From Chryseobacterium rhizoplanae (GTDB lineage: Bacteria; Bacteroidota; Bacteroidia; Flavobacteriales; Weeksellaceae): DNA of 64,000 bases. The notes below the pieces were generated by a model, which made no database searches, was not told the origin of the DNA, and saw only the letters and a list, made by a program, of their open reading frames with translations. The stretch's first letter is position 1. Each line of letters opens with the position of its first letter. The DNA lies in NCBI RefSeq assembly GCF_900182655.1, contig NZ_FXTC01000001.1, positions 682,001 through 746,000 of the forward strand. Direction: 5' to 3'. Both the position numbers and the translations under genes were made by a program. This document shows positions 62,291 through 64,000 of this stretch, one piece after another.

Positions 62291-62632
62291 TTAAACATGA
62301 TGTTTAGAAATCATTTTTTTCCATTTTGTAACTGTATTTCGGCTTAATCCAAAATGGTATGCCAATTGGCTGTTACTATATTTGTATTTCTTCTGATAAT
62401 CAAGAATCTTTTGAATTGAAACGAGATCATAAGAACGAAGTCTCTGATTAAATTTTTCTATTTCTTTATCCTTCTTCTCAAAAATTATATTGTTGAGTTC
62501 TATAATATCTATTTGGGATAAATCAGCTTTATTAAGCAGGGAAATACATTTTTCCTTTTTTTCCGGAAACTTAGTCTTGATTATATCAGTATAAATCTGT
62601 TTATAATTTGGAGTAGTTTTTTTTGAAATCAT
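62291..62632 (-). CDS. Small helix-turn-helix protein (second of a pair)
   Basis: A 113-residue protein, counted from ATG 62632 (MISKKTTPNYKQIYTDIIKT). The C-terminus carries a clear transposase-type HTH, YSNSQLAYHFGLSRNTVTKW followed by KKMISKH. A longer start (ATG 62653) would overlap the upstream stop. From memory, Chryseobacterium genomes hold many copies of this short protein together with the one upstream; their role is unknown. They look like regulators or remnants of transposase helpers. Confidence 0.75.
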   Translation of the reverse strand: MISKKTTPNYKQIYTDIIKTKFPEKKEKCISLLNKADLSQIDIIELNNIIFEKKDKEIEKFNQRLRSYDLVSIQKILDYQKKYKYSNSQLAYHFGLSRNTVTKWKKMISKHHV

Positions 62633-62642
62633 AATTTGGATT

Positions 62643-63077
62643 TTATTTTTCATTACTGGATTTATATTTATTAATCCATTTAAATAAAGTTGTTTTGGGA
62701 ATTCTATACCTTTCAATTACGTGATTTCTTGTTATTTCTCCAGCCTCTATCTGCTCAATAATAAAATCTATTATTTCTTTGGTATAAATATTTTTCCGGA
62801 ATTTTGGAAGGGAAGATTTTGTTGTTAATGTTTTTACTTTCCCTTTAGATGAGGGAGAATACAGAATCAAATGCTGGGAGTATATTCTAAAAAAATCATA
62901 TTCCAAAAGCTTGCTCCACTTCAAAAGGATTTCGCAGTCCAAACTTTGGGCTTCGTACATTTTTTCAATTTCTCCTACCGAAAATTTGAAAAAGTTACAG
63001 ATACGAGATATATCTATCTCATTTTCTATAACTTTTTCTTTAATCATTTTCCCTATGTATATCTTTTTAAAATTCAT
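62643..63077 (-). CDS. Small helix-turn-helix protein (first of a pair)
   Basis: A 144-residue protein. The N-terminal half has MNFKKIYIGKMIKEKVIENE followed by DISRICNFFKFSVGEIEKMY and LLKWSKLLEYDFFRIYSQHL, which resembles a degenerate XRE-type domain. The C-terminal half has a transposase-like HTH with KFRKNIYTKEIIDFIIEQIE and RNHVIERYRIPKTTLFKWIN. The 10-nt gap to the next gene indicates an operon. Biological role unknown. Confidence 0.75.
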   Translation of the reverse strand: MNFKKIYIGKMIKEKVIENEIDISRICNFFKFSVGEIEKMYEAQSLDCEILLKWSKLLEYDFFRIYSQHLILYSPSSKGKVKTLTTKSSLPKFRKNIYTKEIIDFIIEQIEAGEITRNHVIERYRIPKTTLFKWINKYKSSNEK

Positions 63078-63369
63078 TATTTACAGTTATTTATTAACTA
63101 ATAAAACATGCCTGACATCAACATTTCAATTAATTTTAATTGTGAGCATATCTAAATTTTCCCGTTTCTATCAAATAAATCTATCCTATGCTCTCATTTT
63201 ACCTTTCATTCTAATTAAAATATGTTTGATTGAAACGATTTCATTAATCCACACTCTATTTCCAGGGCTAATGCAAATAATGAATGAATTTTAGGTCTGT
63301 TTACATATTATTTATGATTAATTTGTGTTTTTAAGATTCCAAAGGAAAATTGTAATGATTAAGATTATT

Positions 63370-64000
63370 TTAAAAATGTTTTCTTACAGTTATACTGGAA
63401 ACAGTGGCTGTAGACAATGTACTTGAGTTATCTGCTCTCATTCTGTATTGGACCTGAATTTGGTCCCCGGCGGTTAAGTTACCCATCCAATACAATGGCA
63501 TATCTCCTTGTGCACCTCCTGCCCCTGTTCCATAATATGAAATAGCCAATACTGTAGAGGTTGTACTGTTAAAAATCCGGGCCCCAAATGCCTTAGAGTT
63601 ACCATTAGTACTTGATAATCGTAAAGAGACATCTCCAAAAAATGAGTACAGGCCCGTTGCTGGCACTGTAAATGTTCCACCACTATGAATATTTCCTATG
63701 TCCACACTTTCTGTTGTAAAATTCATTGTAGTCCAGGCTGAATAGTTAGGCATTGTATAGGTTGCAGCGACCACTGCCGGTTTTCCGGCAAATAAAACCT
63801 TGGTCAGATTATTATTGTTTATTTCTGTATGAACATCGGCGGTCTCTCCAATGCTTTCCCATTGGGTACCTGTCCAAATATAAAATGTATCCTGGAATAC
63901 ATTATTGGGAGAGGTACCACTGTTCAAAAGATTATATACCAAAGTGCCTTGTTCCGGCGAGTTTGTTGAGGATGTTACAGAAATTGTAGTGATATCATCA
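63370..64000 (-). CDS. Surface-type protein with C-terminal C1q-like domain, 5' part outside the window
   Basis: The frame stays open to the window edge, so only the last 210 or so residues are seen. They begin DDITTISVTSSTNSPEQGTL and then VYNLLNSGTSPNNVFQDTFY with IWTGTQWESIGE, typical of repeat-rich flavobacterial surface proteins. The final 130 residues form a C1q/TNF-like jelly roll: GGTFTVPATGLYSFFGDVSL, SKAFGARIFNSTTSTVLAIS, MGNLTAGDQIQVQYRMRADN and the end ISSITVRKHF. Probably a secreted or surface adhesin-type protein; no T9SS sorting tail is apparent. Confidence 0.75.
   Translation of the reverse strand, partial: DDITTISVTSSTNSPEQGTLVYNLLNSGTSPNNVFQDTFYIWTGTQWESIGETADVHTEINNNNLTKVLFAGKPAVVAATYTMPNYSAWTTMNFTTESVDIGNIHSGGTFTVPATGLYSFFGDVSLRLSSTNGNSKAFGARIFNSTTSTVLAISYYGTGAGGAQGDMPLYWMGNLTAGDQIQVQYRMRADNSSTLSTATVSSITVRKHF

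Noticed and set aside
62911..63294. A 127-codon frame opposite and beyond the first HTH gene
   Set aside because: It overlaps the HTH gene antisense and is dominated by Ile, Ser and Phe from AT-rich DNA.
1..64000. CRISPR arrays, tRNA or rRNA genes, complete insertion sequences
   Set aside because: No regularly spaced direct repeats, no cloverleaf-type sequence and no transposase with a DDE or HUH motif were seen on reading the window; this was not a computed search.

Overview
The window looks like a piece of a Bacteroidota chromosome, most likely Flavobacteriia and close to Chryseobacterium (Weeksellaceae). The basis is low GC content, AT-rich spacers without clear Shine-Dalgarno sequences, TAnnTTTG-type -7 boxes, a SusC/SusD pair, many secreted proteins whose signal peptides end in AQ or SQ, and recognisable small flavobacterial families. 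No rRNA, tRNA, CRISPR array or complete insertion sequence was seen.

Region 1 (about 0.1-38.8 kb) is a carbohydrate locus for rhamnogalacturonan-I (RG-I) pectin and its sugars. On the minus strand are a LacI regulator and the xylose genes (xylulokinase, xylose isomerase, MFS sugar symporter). Divergent from them, on the plus strand, runs a long series: GH28 polygalacturonase-like enzyme, RG acetylesterase, GH106 alpha-L-rhamnosidase, PL11 RG lyase, GH105 unsaturated galacturonyl hydrolase, rhamnose/H+ symporter RhaT, SusC, SusD, then the rhamnose catabolic set (RhaEW-type aldolase/dehydrogenase, rhamnose isomerase, FGGY kinase, FMN-dependent L-lactate dehydrogenase). Together these could take RG-I from surface binding to DHAP and pyruvate. 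A GntR regulator follows. A second, minus-strand series holds another GH28, a DUF4450-like protein, a six-hairpin glycosidase-like protein and a GH43-like Tat-exported beta-propeller enzyme. Copies of a LacI-type palindrome (core GCAATCGATTGC) lie before xylB/GH28, between xylB and xylA, before PL11, before rhaT and near the GntR gene. This suggests one LacI regulon joining xylose and RG-I use.

Region 2 (about 38.8-57 kb) is looser and partly decayed. It holds two AraC-regulator plus Cys-type alpha/beta-hydrolase modules, a truncated MaoC dehydratase, a repeated gene scrap, a live CsbD-like gene and its dead copy, two paralogous 87/89-residue proteins, a cupin operon, a ChaA-type cation/H+ antiporter, a GT4/GH130/43-residue basic protein cassette, a CinA-domain protein, and a hydrolase-acetyltransferase-cupin operon. 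Shared intergenic blocks point to old local duplications.

Region 3 (57-62 kb) is a mutagenesis-type cassette: a short DnaE-like polymerase, a catalytically intact DinB, and a divergent S24-type repressor. The window ends with a pair of small helix-turn-helix genes and the 3' end of a surface-type protein with a C1q-like C-terminal domain.
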